Of a DNA stretch of 19,969 bases, positions 1 to 7,643 are shown piece after piece. The notes below the pieces were generated by a model. It saw only the letters and a program-made list of their open reading frames with translations, had not been told where the DNA came from and ran no database searches. The DNA is from Coriobacteriia bacterium (GTDB lineage Bacteria > Actinomycetota > Coriobacteriia > Anaerosomatales > SLCP01). The stretch's first letter is position 1, and each line of letters opens with the position of its first letter. The position numbers and the translations under genes are program-made. Location of the stretch: NCBI GenBank assembly GCA_007125735.1, contig SLCP01000190.1, forward strand, positions 1-19,969. The letters are read 5' to 3'.

Positions 1-138
1 AGCCAGCCGCCCGAGAAGCGCGTACGTGACCGAGTGCGCGACGATGCCGGCGACCAGGGCCGCGGCCACAAGGCCGAGCGAAACGGCAACGTCCCGCCAC
101 TCGATCAGTCCCCACAACACTCCGTTCACAGGCTCCAT
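1..138 (-). CDS. Partial membrane protein, N-terminus only (possibly a small mechanosensitive channel)
   Basis: The reverse strand opens with ATG at 138, preceded by a strong GGAGG ribosome site 8 bases upstream, and stays open for 46 codons to the left edge. The visible part has a short polar start containing WGLIEWRDV and then one hydrophobic helix, about residues 18-43, ending in YALLGRLA. This layout (amphipathic start, then a first helix followed by Arg) resembles the N-terminus of short MscS-type mechanosensitive channels, but no diagnostic motif is visible, so the family is a guess. It is divergent from the mntP-like gene, with a gap of about 130 bases. The coding call is fairly secure from start, ribosome site and hydrophobic pattern; the function is not. 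Confidence 0.6.
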   Translation of the reverse strand, partial: MEPVNGVLWGLIEWRDVAVSLGLVAAALVAGIVAHSVTYALLGRLA

Positions 139-192
139 GTCTCATACCTCCACGATAATCGCTTCTCGCGCCACTGTCCGAAGCGGCACACG

Positions 193-222
193 TTGTGGAT
201 ACCCGGTCGCGTTCTCTAGACT
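193..222 (+). promoter_or_regulatory. Possible sigma-70-type promoter for the mntP-like gene
   Basis: TTGTGG at 193-198 and TAGACT at 217-222 are separated by 18 bases and lie about 47 bases before the GTG start at 270. The matches to TTGACA (3/6) and TATAAT (4/6) are only moderate, and no manganese riboswitch fold is evident in this short divergent gap. Weak call based on spacing and position. Confidence 0.22.
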
Positions 223-269
223 CGAGACGGTATCGCAGTTCGCACTGACCGATGCCGAACGGAGGAAAC

Positions 270-818
270 GTGATCGCAAGCCTGCTCGTCCTCGGACTCG
301 TCATCGGCTCGAACAACTTCGCCGTGGCGCTCGCCCTCGGAGCCCACGGCCAGCGCCACCGTCGCGGACGCGTGGCACCGGTGTTCGGAGCATTCGAGTT
401 CGCGGTTCCCCTCATCGGCATCTGGCTCGGCGCGGCGGTGGCTGGACGCATCGGCGCGATCGCAGGACTCATCGGGGCCGCGCTCATCGTTGCGCTCGGA
501 GCGTGGAACATCGTCTCGGGGATCCGCTCACAGGAGTACTCCGACGCGCTCGCCGCCCGGATGACCAGCTGGCATGGACTGATACTGCTTGCAGCCACAC
601 TGAGCTTCGACAATCTCCTGGTAGGATTCAGCCTCGGCCTCGGCAATGCCAACCCGCTCCTCGTCGCCACGACCATCGCCGTGTTCGCGGTCGCCTTCAC
701 GCTCCTCGGACTCGAGATAGGGAATGTGTCGCGCCGGCACTGGGAGCGCCGCGCGAAGATCGTCTCGGGGGTCCTGTTGACCGGCGTGGGCATAGCTGCA
801 GCACTCGGCTGGCTCTAA
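270..818 (+). CDS. mntP: MntP/DUF204-like cation exporter
   Basis: A 182-residue, six-helix membrane protein built from two related halves, as in the MntP family of manganese efflux pumps (usual length about 185-190). The GTG at 270 is chosen because GGAGGA at 261-266 lies just before it; an in-frame ATG at 252 would place this ribosome site inside the gene. Half 1 begins LVIGSNNFAVALALG (about residues 10-24). Half 2 has ATLSFDNLLVGFSLG (about 109-123), retaining the membrane aspartate at about 114. In half 1 the position corresponding to the conserved aspartate of family members (SMDAFA-type motif) is Asn15. A charged loop AHGQRHRRGR follows the first helix. The gene ends 4 bases before the end of the convergent citrate synthase. 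Membership in the DUF204 superfamily is fairly sure; manganese as substrate is uncertain because of the D-to-N change. Confidence 0.75.
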   Translation: MIASLLVLGLVIGSNNFAVALALGAHGQRHRRGRVAPVFGAFEFAVPLIGIWLGAAVAGRIGAIAGLIGAALIVALGAWNIVSGIRSQEYSDALAARMTSWHGLILLAATLSFDNLLVGFSLGLGNANPLLVATTIAVFAVAFTLLGLEIGNVSRRHWERRAKIVSGVLLTGVGIAAALGWL

Positions 819-822
819 CCGA

Positions 823-2187
823 TCACTGCACCACCGGCGGACGATCGTCGAGGGGCACGTACGTCCTGCGCGGCCCGACGGCCTTGTACGCCGGCCGGAT
901 GATCTTTCCGCCCGTGGCGATCTCCTCGATCCGGTGCGCGCACCACCCCACCACACGCGATACCGCGAACAGCGGCGTGAAGAGCTCCTGCGGGATGCCG
1001 AGCATCTTGTAGACGAAGCCCGAGTAGAAGTCGACGTTCACGCTCACGCCCTTGTACATCGTGCGGTGCTTCGCGATCGTCTGCGGCGCGAGACGCTCGA
1101 CGCGCTCGAACAGCTCGAACTCCGGCTCGAGGTCCTTCTCCCGAGCAAGCATCTCGGCGTACCGTTTCAGAATGACTGCGCGCGGGTCGGAGATCGAGTA
1201 AACCGGGTGCCCCATGCCGTAGATCAGGCCCGCCTTGTCGAACTGTTCCTTGTTGAGCACGCCGAGGAGGTACTCTTCGATCTCGTCCTCGTCCTCCCAA
1301 TCGCGCACCTTCTTGCGCAGGTCCTCAAGCATCTGAAGCGCCTTGATGTTGGCTCCACCGTGACGGGGACCCTTGAGCGAACCAAGCGCGGCCGCGATCA
1401 CCGAGTACGTGTCCGTACCGGTCGACGTGACCACGCGGGTAGTGAACGTGGAGTTGTTGCCGCCACCGTGCTCTGCGTGGACGACGAGGGCCAGATCGAG
1501 CAGCGTCGCTTCGAGCTCGCTGTACTTGCTGTCGGGCCGCAGCATGTGCAGGAAGTTCTCCGCTGTCGACAGTTCCGGCAGCGGACGATGGATGACGAGA
1601 CTCCGGCCGTGCACAGCGTCGAGATACGCCTGATAGGCGTAGACGGAGAGCATGGGCAGCTTCGATATGAGGTGCAGGCTCTGCCTGAGTACGTTGGGGA
1701 TCGACATGTCCTCGGCCCGCTTGTCGAGGGTGTAGAGGGAGAGCACACTGCGCGCGAGCGCATTCATGACGTCGTTGCTCGGCATGTCGAGGATCGCGTC
1801 GTAGACGAACTGCCGAGGCAGCTTACGATACGACGCGAGCGTCTGCTCGAACTCGTGGAGTTCGGTCGCATCCGGCAGGTCCCCGAAGAGCAGGAGGTAG
1901 GATATCTCCTCGAACCCCTGCCGACCCCCGGCGGTGAACCCGTCGACTATGTCGGTGACCTCGATGCCCCGGTAGAGAAGCTCGCCCGGCGCCGGGTGGC
2001 TCGTGCCCGTGTCGGTCGAGTACCCGATGACGTCGCCGACCTGGGTGAGCCCGGCGACGACACCTCGGCCTGACTCGTCTCGCAAACCACGCTTGACGTC
2101 GAACTTGACGAAGTACTCCGGATCGAAGCCGCTGTTGGCTTCGGCGATCCGGCTCCACCTCGTAAGGTTGGCATCGGTCTTCGGCAT
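823..2187 (-). CDS. gltA: Citrate synthase (Si type)
   Basis: Condenses acetyl-CoA and oxaloacetate to citrate, the entry step of the TCA cycle, in the cytosol. The 454-residue product has the family's catalytic triad in order: His276 in GPRHGGAN, His327 in GMGHPVYS and Asp386 in NVDFYSG. His240 in HAEHGGGNNSTF is the usual oxaloacetate-binding site, and the arginines of AVSRVVGWCAHRIEE near the C-terminus match substrate contacts. Start choice: ATG at 2187 has GGGAG five bases upstream, while an in-frame GTG at 2193 overlaps that site. The length is somewhat above the ~370-430 typical of many bacterial enzymes, with an N-terminal extension before GDVIGYSTDTG. It stands alone on the minus strand, 218 bases from ablB and tail-to-tail with mntP. 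A 2-methylcitrate synthase activity cannot be excluded, but no prp genes are nearby. Confidence 0.93.
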   Translation of the reverse strand: MPKTDANLTRWSRIAEANSGFDPEYFVKFDVKRGLRDESGRGVVAGLTQVGDVIGYSTDTGTSHPAPGELLYRGIEVTDIVDGFTAGGRQGFEEISYLLLFGDLPDATELHEFEQTLASYRKLPRQFVYDAILDMPSNDVMNALARSVLSLYTLDKRAEDMSIPNVLRQSLHLISKLPMLSVYAYQAYLDAVHGRSLVIHRPLPELSTAENFLHMLRPDSKYSELEATLLDLALVVHAEHGGGNNSTFTTRVVTSTGTDTYSVIAAALGSLKGPRHGGANIKALQMLEDLRKKVRDWEDEDEIEEYLLGVLNKEQFDKAGLIYGMGHPVYSISDPRAVILKRYAEMLAREKDLEPEFELFERVERLAPQTIAKHRTMYKGVSVNVDFYSGFVYKMLGIPQELFTPLFAVSRVVGWCAHRIEEIATGGKIIRPAYKAVGPRRTYVPLDDRPPVVQ

Positions 2188-2405
2188 TCTCACTCCCTAT
2201 CGACTCGCTCGTGCACGCGTGCTCGCCTCACTCCACCGCCCGTGCTGGACCGCAGCGAGACGTCGTCACGCGATGCTCGGCTCCGGACGAGGCTGCAGCG
2301 GCCGCACCGCGTGAAGTCCGGCGCGAGTGTTGTATCGAAACGGGGAGCCCCAGGCGGACGAGTCGCCCGGCCCCCGGTACGGGCACTCAACGCGTACAGT
2401 ATAGT
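2188..2405. other. Intergenic region between gltA and ablB
   Basis: A 218-base gap holding the gltA leader (minus strand) and the end of the ablAB transcript. The only confident element is the GGGAG ribosome site at the gltA edge. A short GCCCG/CGGGC inverted repeat lies near 2370-2390 but has no T-run, so it is not called a terminator. A 66-codon minus-strand frame here is Arg-rich and lacks a ribosome site, so it is not called a gene. Confidence 0.4.
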
Positions 2406-3299
2406 CTAACCACGATCTCCCGGATGCAAACTGCGGTACCACACGTTCATGCTTTCCACACGACCGCAGATGCCCGTGTTGTTGACGAGCGTCCCGCCGA
2501 ACCCGTAGCCGCGCCGCGCGAAGACCACGTTCATGCTGGCCGAGGAGGCCCGCGCGATCGTGTATGCGGTCGCACAGCCGCGTGCGGCAGACTCGGCCTC
2601 GAGCGCGCAGAGCAGCGAGGATGCGAGGCCTCTGCCGCGCTGGTCGGGGACGGTCGCGAAATCCGTCATCTCGCAGCTGGCGGTCGACACGTCGATCTCC
2701 GCCGATGCGGCGGCGGCGAGGCGTTCGCCCTCTCGCATCACCGCGAACACCGTTCCCTCCCTCATCGCCTCGGCGATGAACCTGGGGTCGTCGATGTCGA
2801 ACGGGTAGCTCTCGAACACACCGGCATACAGGCGAGCGATATCGTCGATGTCGCTCGTGTCCGCAAGGTTCACCCCTGCTTGCAGCGAAGCCGTCGGCGG
2901 AGGAACGCTCGTGTCGTCTACTTGCGCGTGGGTGTTGGCCACCGCGCACTCGGCCAGCACCTGTTCGAGATGGGACCGGTCCGCACCATGCGCGCGCGCC
3001 GAGTCGACGAAGCGCGAGCAGAACAGCAACTCGCCATCGCGATCGGCAAGTGGGACGCGCGCCTCGACGGCGAAGTCCGCACTCCGGAACTGCTCGAACG
3101 CGTCAGCGGTGATCTTCGCGAACAGCTTGCCGTAGCCGTGCTCGCTGGCGAGCCGCTCGAGGACGGCAACATCGGCTGCCGGGTCTGGACTCGGCTTCAC
3201 CAGGTACGCCCGGTCGCTCACCGGCCCGTGGCGGACGAGTGCGCCGCCGATGCGCTCCGTACGGTCGCGCACGACGGTGCATGCGCGTGCGTCACTCAT
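2406..3299 (-). CDS. ablB: Beta-lysine N6-acetyltransferase (GNAT family)
   Basis: Transfers acetyl from acetyl-CoA to the epsilon-amino group of beta-lysine, giving the compatible solute N-epsilon-acetyl-beta-lysine; a cytosolic enzyme known from methanogens and some bacteria. The 297-residue product has the AblB layout: an N-terminal half with HGYGKLFAKI (about 54-63), and a C-terminal GNAT domain (about 145-285) with the acetyl-CoA loop DQRGRGLASSL (about 219-229). FARRGYGFGGTLVNNTGICG (about 260-279) is also typical of the family. Start: ATG at 3299 overlaps the ablA stop by 8 bases (ATGAGTGA), with GAGAGGA upstream inside ablA, so translation is probably coupled. The partner aminomutase makes the assignment strong. 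Codons upstream of this start in the same frame are only an out-of-frame reading of ablA. Confidence 0.88.
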   Translation of the reverse strand: MSDARACTVVRDRTERIGGALVRHGPVSDRAYLVKPSPDPAADVAVLERLASEHGYGKLFAKITADAFEQFRSADFAVEARVPLADRDGELLFCSRFVDSARAHGADRSHLEQVLAECAVANTHAQVDDTSVPPPTASLQAGVNLADTSDIDDIARLYAGVFESYPFDIDDPRFIAEAMREGTVFAVMREGERLAAAASAEIDVSTASCEMTDFATVPDQRGRGLASSLLCALEAESAARGCATAYTIARASSASMNVVFARRGYGFGGTLVNNTGICGRVESMNVWYRSLHPGDRG

Positions 3300-4614
3300 C
3301 GGCCAACACGTCCTCTCGACGCAAGTGACGCTCGTTGGTGCTCGGCACGAGCGCGTCGACCGGATCGCACTCGCGCATGAGCCCGGCGACCCCGCTCGAC
3401 TCGTGTCCGCGGCATCCTGCCGCCACCGAGCGCTCGCAGTCGTCGCACTCCTCGTTGCAGGCGGTGCGCTTGTAGCGGTCCGGCTCGCGGTACGTGCAGA
3501 TGACACCCTCGTAGTTGCGGAGCACCACCCGGTCCGAGGCCCACGACACGATGTAGTTGGGCATGACGGGTATCTTGCCGCCTCCGTGTGGGGCATCCAC
3601 CACATAGGTGGGCACGGCAAAGCCACTCGTGTGACCGATGAGGCTCTCGATGATCTCGATGCCCTTGCCCACCGGCGTGCGGAAGTGCGACAGGCCCTCG
3701 GAGAGATCACACTGGTAGAGGTAGTACGGACGCACGCGATTCGCCACGAGCCGCTGTACGAGCCGCAGCATGATGCGCGAACAGTCGTTGACGCCTGCGA
3801 GCAACACCGTCTGGTTGCCGAGGGGCACGCCTGCATCGGCGAGCCGCGCGAGAGCCTCCTCGGCATCGGGCGTGAGCTCTTTAGGATGGTTGAAGTGCGT
3901 GTTGAGCCACACCGGCTTGTGGCGGCGGAGCATCTCGCAGAACTCGTCGGTGATGCGGTACGGGAGCACCGCCGGCATGCGGGTGCCGATTCGCACGACC
4001 TCGATGTGCTCGATCGCGTCGAGCGCCGAGAGGATCTCATCGAGACGGTCATCGGAGAGCATGAGAGGATCGCCACCGGACAGCAGCACGTCGCGCACGC
4101 TCGGCGTGGCGCGGATGTAGTCGATCGCACCGTCGAGCTCTTCTGACGTCGGGACGCAGTCCCGGTCACCGACGGTGCGCTTGCGTGTGCAGTGACGGCA
4201 GTACATCGCACACGTGTTGCTTACGCGGAACAGGACCCTGTCGGGATACCGGTGGGTGATGAGCGGTACCGGGCTGTCCTCGTCCTCGGCAAGCGGGTCC
4301 GCCATGTCGTGCTCCTCGATGACGATCTCGTCGTCCGATGGGAGCGCCTGCCGGAACACGGGGTCGTTTCGGAAATCGGCGGTGTCGATGAGCGAGAGGT
4401 AGTACGGCGTCACCGACAACGGGAACTGCTGGAGTGTCCCTTCGAGCAGTACGCGCTCGGCCGCGTCGAACTCGATGCCGAGCGTCTCCTCGACACCGTC
4501 GAGGGTGGAAAGCGAGTTACGGAGCTGCCATCGCCAATCCCGCCAGCAGGCTGGGTCGTCGGCGCCTTCGAGGCGTCCGGCGACGGCTTCGAGCCGGGTC
4601 TCGTGAATGCCCAC
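3292..4614 (-). CDS. ablA: Lysine 2,3-aminomutase (radical SAM, PLP)
   Basis: Converts L-alpha-lysine to beta-lysine using a 4Fe-4S cluster, S-adenosylmethionine and pyridoxal phosphate. Visible motifs in the 440-residue product: the cluster triad CAMYCRHC (Cys135, 139, 142); SGGDPLML, typical of the SAM-binding region; YLYQCD (Asp303) and VVDAP (Asp340), the lysine-binding aspartates; GGGK (Lys347), the PLP Schiff-base lysine, followed by PVMPNY; and the zinc-type cysteines Cys278 (GVNDC) and Cys386/390/393. The conserved N-terminus WRDWRWQLRNSL is also present. GTG at 4614 is preferred: GGAGG lies about 10 bases upstream, and the further upstream codons (PRAEPRGAHV...) look non-coding. The C-terminus adds an extra Cys and a polar tail beyond the zinc site. 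Pairing with ablB points to osmolyte synthesis rather than lysine fermentation. The related EF-P lysine modifier EpmB is shorter and normally lacks the C-terminal zinc region. Confidence 0.93.
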   Translation of the reverse strand: MGIHETRLEAVAGRLEGADDPACWRDWRWQLRNSLSTLDGVEETLGIEFDAAERVLLEGTLQQFPLSVTPYYLSLIDTADFRNDPVFRQALPSDDEIVIEEHDMADPLAEDEDSPVPLITHRYPDRVLFRVSNTCAMYCRHCTRKRTVGDRDCVPTSEELDGAIDYIRATPSVRDVLLSGGDPLMLSDDRLDEILSALDAIEHIEVVRIGTRMPAVLPYRITDEFCEMLRRHKPVWLNTHFNHPKELTPDAEEALARLADAGVPLGNQTVLLAGVNDCSRIMLRLVQRLVANRVRPYYLYQCDLSEGLSHFRTPVGKGIEIIESLIGHTSGFAVPTYVVDAPHGGGKIPVMPNYIVSWASDRVVLRNYEGVICTYREPDRYKRTACNEECDDCERSVAAGCRGHESSGVAGLMRECDPVDALVPSTNERHLRREDVLADE

Positions 4615-4698
4615 AGCTATAGGGCCTCCCAACGGTCGGGGACATGGTCCGGCGCACACGTCTACCCTGACATGAGCGCCCCTGGGTTCTGCTCTAGG

Positions 4699-4726
4699 AT
4701 AACAAATGGGCACGAACCGGGCGCCC
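4699..4726 (-). terminator. Probable intrinsic terminator of gltS
   Basis: Read on the minus strand, GGGCGC (4726-4721) can pair with GTGCCC (4713-4708), six base pairs with one G-U, around a 7-base loop. It is followed directly by ATTTGTTAT, a moderately T-rich tail. It begins 13 bases after the gltS stop and separates gltS from ablA. The call rests on position and fold; the T-run is imperfect. Confidence 0.42.
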
Positions 4727-4738
4727 GCACCGCTCGCG

Positions 4739-6160
4739 CTAGCTCTTGTCCGGGCCGAAGAATCGGACTCCTATTCCCATCGATATGACCATCAGAGCTG
4801 CGGTTATGCCGAGCACCGGCACCGGGCCGAGCTGCGCGATGAGCGGCACTGAGATCGCGGTGAACAGCCCGCCGCCAACAAACGGCTCGAAGAGAAGCTG
4901 CTTGTAGCCGAAACCCTCCATCGCCTTCGTGCGACCATCGGGGTCGACCATCCGAACGAGCAGCAATCCGGTCACGGTCATGCCGGTCGACTGCCCGAAG
5001 TCCGCGAGCCCGCGCTGGTAGGGGTGGTCCGGGACGATACGCGGCGCGAGTATCAGCAACGCGGCGACGCTCCAGGCGAGCCCGGCCACCGCAAGGATCA
5101 GCAACGGGACGATGTTGTCACCGAGCACCGCGAGCGAGAGCGTTCCGAGCGCCGTGACGATGACGAGATCGAGCGAGGCGCCGGAGATGCGGTTCACGAG
5201 CGCGCGATCGACGTGCGGTCCGGCGTCGCCGAGGCGATCGAGCCCGAGCTGCAGCGCCAGCCCCCCGATCATCGCGAGCGGGAAAAGCGGGATGTGCCGG
5301 AACAACTCGAGTCCGCCGTCCCGCGCCCACGTCCCCGCCTCGAGCGCGATGAGGCCCTGCTGCAACAGCCATCCCAGGGCGATGGCGATGGCCACGAGCC
5401 CGAGGTGCACCGAGAGCGGATCGATCGCGACGTCCTCGTGCGGGTCGCCTTCGTCCCGCTCGCGCTCGTCGAACTCGCCGAGCGCTTCGGCCTCCTCGTC
5501 GCGCGGCGCGCCTTCCGGCTCGAGCAACTCCCGGTCGATCCGCCCGGTGCGCAGCCCCCAGTTGATGATCGCGAGTCCCGAGAGCACGCCGGCGACAAGC
5601 CCGAACGTCGCGAGTCCGAGCGCGAGATCCGCCCCCTCGGCGAAATCGAACTCTGCGAACGTCGACTCGAGCGCGGCGGCGGTCCTGTGGCCGCCCTCGA
5701 AGCCGATCTCGATGAGCGCACCTGCGGCGGGGTTCATCCCGAACACCGGTTGCAGGACCGCGATCGCAAGCAGGATGCCCACCACGTACTGCCCCCACGC
5801 CATGCTCTGACCGAGCGCGACCTGCGGACCGGCGATACGGATGATGTCGCGCACCGGGGGGATCCGCTTGCCGATGAACAGCGCCGCGAACACCACGTTG
5901 ATGAGGATTCCCGGGATCGCCGACCACCCGTCGAGGACCGCCTGCGGGATGAGGCCGTCAGCCAAGGGCTCGCGCCACCCGAGCGTCGACGCGAGTGCAC
6001 CAAGCACCTGCGGACCTGCGAGCAGCGCGGTGATGCCGGCGATGACCGAGCTCGGGATGAACAGCGTTCGGAACACCTTGACGTGCCGGTGCGCGACCTT
6101 CGCGGCGACCACGAACCCGGTCGCCCACCCGAGCGCTATGAGTACCTGTGCGACGTCCAT
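4739..6160 (-). CDS. gltS: GltS-type sodium:glutamate symporter family protein
   Basis: A polytopic inner-membrane protein of about 473 residues (E. coli GltS is about 400) resembling the sodium/glutamate symporter family. It has two related halves, each ending in a Gly-rich re-entrant motif: GFEGGHRTAAALESTF (about 153-168) in the first half, and ADFGQSTGMTVTGLLLVRM (about 386-404) in the second. Between them lies a highly acidic, charged linker (about 214-248, rich in Glu/Asp with DERERDEGDPHEDV) that probably sits in the cytoplasm and accounts for much of the extra length. The start is uncertain: ATG at 6160 gives MDVAQVLIAL directly before helix 1 but has no good ribosome site, and an in-frame GTG at 6217 has none either. 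The gene is divergent from the antiporter operon and upstream of ablAB. Glutamate as substrate is inferred from family; the adjacent genes suggest a role in solute balance. Confidence 0.78.
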   Translation of the reverse strand: MDVAQVLIALGWATGFVVAAKVAHRHVKVFRTLFIPSSVIAGITALLAGPQVLGALASTLGWREPLADGLIPQAVLDGWSAIPGILINVVFAALFIGKRIPPVRDIIRIAGPQVALGQSMAWGQYVVGILLAIAVLQPVFGMNPAAGALIEIGFEGGHRTAAALESTFAEFDFAEGADLALGLATFGLVAGVLSGLAIINWGLRTGRIDRELLEPEGAPRDEEAEALGEFDERERDEGDPHEDVAIDPLSVHLGLVAIAIALGWLLQQGLIALEAGTWARDGGLELFRHIPLFPLAMIGGLALQLGLDRLGDAGPHVDRALVNRISGASLDLVIVTALGTLSLAVLGDNIVPLLILAVAGLAWSVAALLILAPRIVPDHPYQRGLADFGQSTGMTVTGLLLVRMVDPDGRTKAMEGFGYKQLLFEPFVGGGLFTAISVPLIAQLGPVPVLGITAALMVISMGIGVRFFGPDKS

Positions 6161-6324
6161 GAAGGTGTGGTACCCATTGTCCGCGTTCGTGCGTCGTGCC
6201 GTGCCGAGGTGGGGCACACACGAAACACATGCTCAACGGGTATGAAGGAAGGAAGGCATCTGTGGGCGCGGGTAGTACAAGGGAGGCCTGACGGAGCATC
6301 CGCCTAGGCTTGAGGGGGCCGGCA
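6161..6324. promoter_or_regulatory. Divergent region between gltS and the antiporter operon
   Basis: These 164 bases must hold the promoters of gltS (leftward) and of the ten-gene antiporter operon (rightward). I could not identify a convincing -35/-10 pair. The purine run GAAGGAAGGAAGG near 6245-6257 and GAGGGGG at 6312-6318 (the ribosome site of the first operon gene) are the only visible elements. Confidence 0.35.
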
Positions 6325-6798
6325 GTGAAGGCCGTACAAGCATCGGTGGCGCTTATGGCGTTCTGGCTCGTCCTGACCGGATCGGCCACTGCGATAGACC
6401 TGGCCACGGGTGCCGTTCTGTCCATCGTGATCGGAGTCTTCGCAACCCGGCTGCTGTGGGCAGAAGACGTCCCACTGCTCAGTGCCGTTCAGGTGTGGCG
6501 ACTGATGCTCTTCATACCGTACCTGCTCCTTCACATGGTCATCGCAGCGGCACACGTCGCCCGTATCGTCATAGACCCGCGCATGCCCATGGCACCCCTG
6601 ACCGTCGAACACGACACCGCTTTCGAACGCACGGTGGCACGCGTCGCGTACGCGAACTCTATCGGCATGACCCCGGGCACGCTCGTGATCGACGCGGAAG
6701 ACGGCCGCTTCCTCGTCCACTGCCTCGATGCCGAGTTCGCTCGCGACGTGTCACAGGGTGACCTCGAGCGACGCGTGTCCCGCATCTTCGAGGAGTGA
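6325..6798 (+). CDS. mrpE: Mrp/Mnh antiporter subunit E (MbhA-like)
   Basis: A small membrane subunit of Mrp-type cation:proton antiporters; 157 residues, the usual length for MrpE. Two or three N-terminal helices (FWLVLTGSATAIDLATGAVL, then the segment containing LMLFIPYLLLHMVIAAAHVARIV) are followed by a soluble domain with the family's ANSIGMTPGTLVID motif and LVHCLD. GTG at 6325 is chosen over the in-frame TTG at 6310, because GAGGGGG at 6312-6318 is then a correctly spaced ribosome site. This is the first gene of the operon; its end is followed within 6 bases by the subunit F start. Confidence 0.92.
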   Translation: MKAVQASVALMAFWLVLTGSATAIDLATGAVLSIVIGVFATRLLWAEDVPLLSAVQVWRLMLFIPYLLLHMVIAAAHVARIVIDPRMPMAPLTVEHDTAFERTVARVAYANSIGMTPGTLVIDAEDGRFLVHCLDAEFARDVSQGDLERRVSRIFEE

Positions 6799-6803
6799 GA
6801 ACT

Positions 6804-7079
6804 ATGACATCGTTTCTCTGGGGCCTCGGGATACTCCTTATCGTGAACGCGTTCGCCTGCTTGTGGCGAGCGACGGCAGGGCCGACGGCAGTGGATCGCG
6901 TGCTGGCGGTGAACGTTATCGGCACCAAGACGCTGGTCGTTCTCGTTCTCTTGGCGATGCTCTTCGCCAAAGAGATGCTTCTCGATGTCGCGCTTGTCTA
7001 CGGGCTGCTGAACTTCGTCATCACCATCACCGCCGGACGCTTTCTCGAGACCGGACGCCTCGTCGGAGACTGGTCATGA
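6804..7079 (+). CDS. mrpF: Mrp/Mnh antiporter subunit F (MbhB-like)
   Basis: A 91-residue, three-helix protein. The family signature GPTAVDRVLAVNVIGTKTLV follows the first helix, and LLDVALVYGLLNFV lies in the third. ATG at 6804 has AGGAG at 6791-6795 overlapping the end of mrpE, so the two are probably translationally coupled. The stop overlaps the start of the next gene. Length and motif are typical of MrpF/MnhF. Confidence 0.92.
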   Translation: MTSFLWGLGILLIVNAFACLWRATAGPTAVDRVLAVNVIGTKTLVVLVLLAMLFAKEMLLDVALVYGLLNFVITITAGRFLETGRLVGDWS

Positions 7080-7396
7080 CCGGCACCGAAGACATACGCA
7101 TCGCAGTCGTCGTCGGGCTCGCTTGTGCGGGAGCGCTCTTCTTCATTTTGGGAACGGTGGGGCTCCTGCGGTTGCCCGATTTCTTCTCTCGTATCCACGC
7201 GGCTACGAAGTGCGACACGGTCGGCGCTGGCTTGCTGCTCGCGGCCCTCGCTGTGCTCAACGGGGCACAGCCAGCCACAGCCAAGATCGTCGTACTTGCG
7301 GGCCTCGTACTGCTCTCGAGCCCCACCACGGGGCACGCGCTGGCGAGAGCTGCTCACCGAACGGGCCTGGTTCCCTACCACGCCGAGAAGGAGTGA
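7076..7396 (+). CDS. mrpG: Mrp/Mnh antiporter subunit G (MbhC-like)
   Basis: A 106-residue, three-helix subunit with the classical MrpG signature GTVGLLRLPDFFSRIHAATK followed by CDTVGAGLLL. ATG at 7076 overlaps the mrpF stop (ATGA), and GGAGA at 7065-7069 is its ribosome site. The C-terminal LSSPTTGHALARAAHRTG is also typical of the family. E, F and G together form the small-subunit edge of Mrp and Mbh complexes. Confidence 0.92.
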   Translation: MTGTEDIRIAVVVGLACAGALFFILGTVGLLRLPDFFSRIHAATKCDTVGAGLLLAALAVLNGAQPATAKIVVLAGLVLLSSPTTGHALARAAHRTGLVPYHAEKE

Positions 7397-7400
7397 CGCT

Positions 7401-7643
7401 GTGAGTCTGACGTTCGACATCCTCTTGCTCCTGTATCTGGTGGCGGCGGCGTTGGTGGTCGCGCAAGCGAAAGACCTTCTTGCCGCGTCGATCGTCTTCT
7501 CCTCATATGGCCTCGCGCTCTGTCTGCTCTGGCAGTATCGAGGAGCGCCGGACGTAGCGATGGCTGAGGCGGCGGTTGGTGCAGGCATCACAACCGTTCT
7601 CTTCCTCGTGGCGATAGGCCGAACCACGAGGCGAGAGAAGTGA
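7401..7643 (+). CDS. MbhD-like/DUF4040 antiporter subunit
   Basis: An 80-residue protein of about three helices, GTG start at 7401 with AAGGAG at 7388-7393. The stretch RGAPDVAMAEAAVGAGITT (about 47-65, with Asp51 and Glu56) matches the conserved motif of the DUF4040 domain. That domain is found inside the C-terminal part of classical MrpA and as the separate subunit MbhD in archaeal membrane-bound hydrogenases. Here it is a stand-alone gene, as in the archaeal arrangement. Its stop overlaps the next start (GTGA). It is expected to help form the ion path next to the C-type and B-type subunits. Confidence 0.85.
   Translation: MSLTFDILLLLYLVAAALVVAQAKDLLAASIVFSSYGLALCLLWQYRGAPDVAMAEAAVGAGITTVLFLVAIGRTTRREK

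Noticed and set aside
934..2073. Long plus-strand frame of 379 codons over citrate synthase
   Set aside because: Antisense to gltA, whose catalytic motifs are intact; the product is Arg/Glu/Val-rich with no motif, a shadow of high G+C codon use.
3300..4211. Upstream part of the ablB reading frame, which stays open far into ablA
   Set aside because: These codons give a Ser/Arg/Cys-rich shadow of ablA; the AblB sequence begins at the ATG at 3299.
3292..4614. EF-P lysyl-modifying EpmB instead of lysine 2,3-aminomutase
   Set aside because: The C-terminal zinc cysteines, both lysine-binding aspartates and the ablB partner favour the metabolic aminomutase.
6229..6291. 20-codon plus-strand frame ahead of mrpE as a possible leader peptide
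   Set aside because: No ribosome site and no regulatory codon run or attenuator hairpin following it.
5024..6307. Plus-strand frame of 427 codons antisense to gltS
   Set aside because: Product is an Arg/Glu/Asp-rich low-complexity string with no family features; gltS on the other strand has clear membrane helices and motifs.
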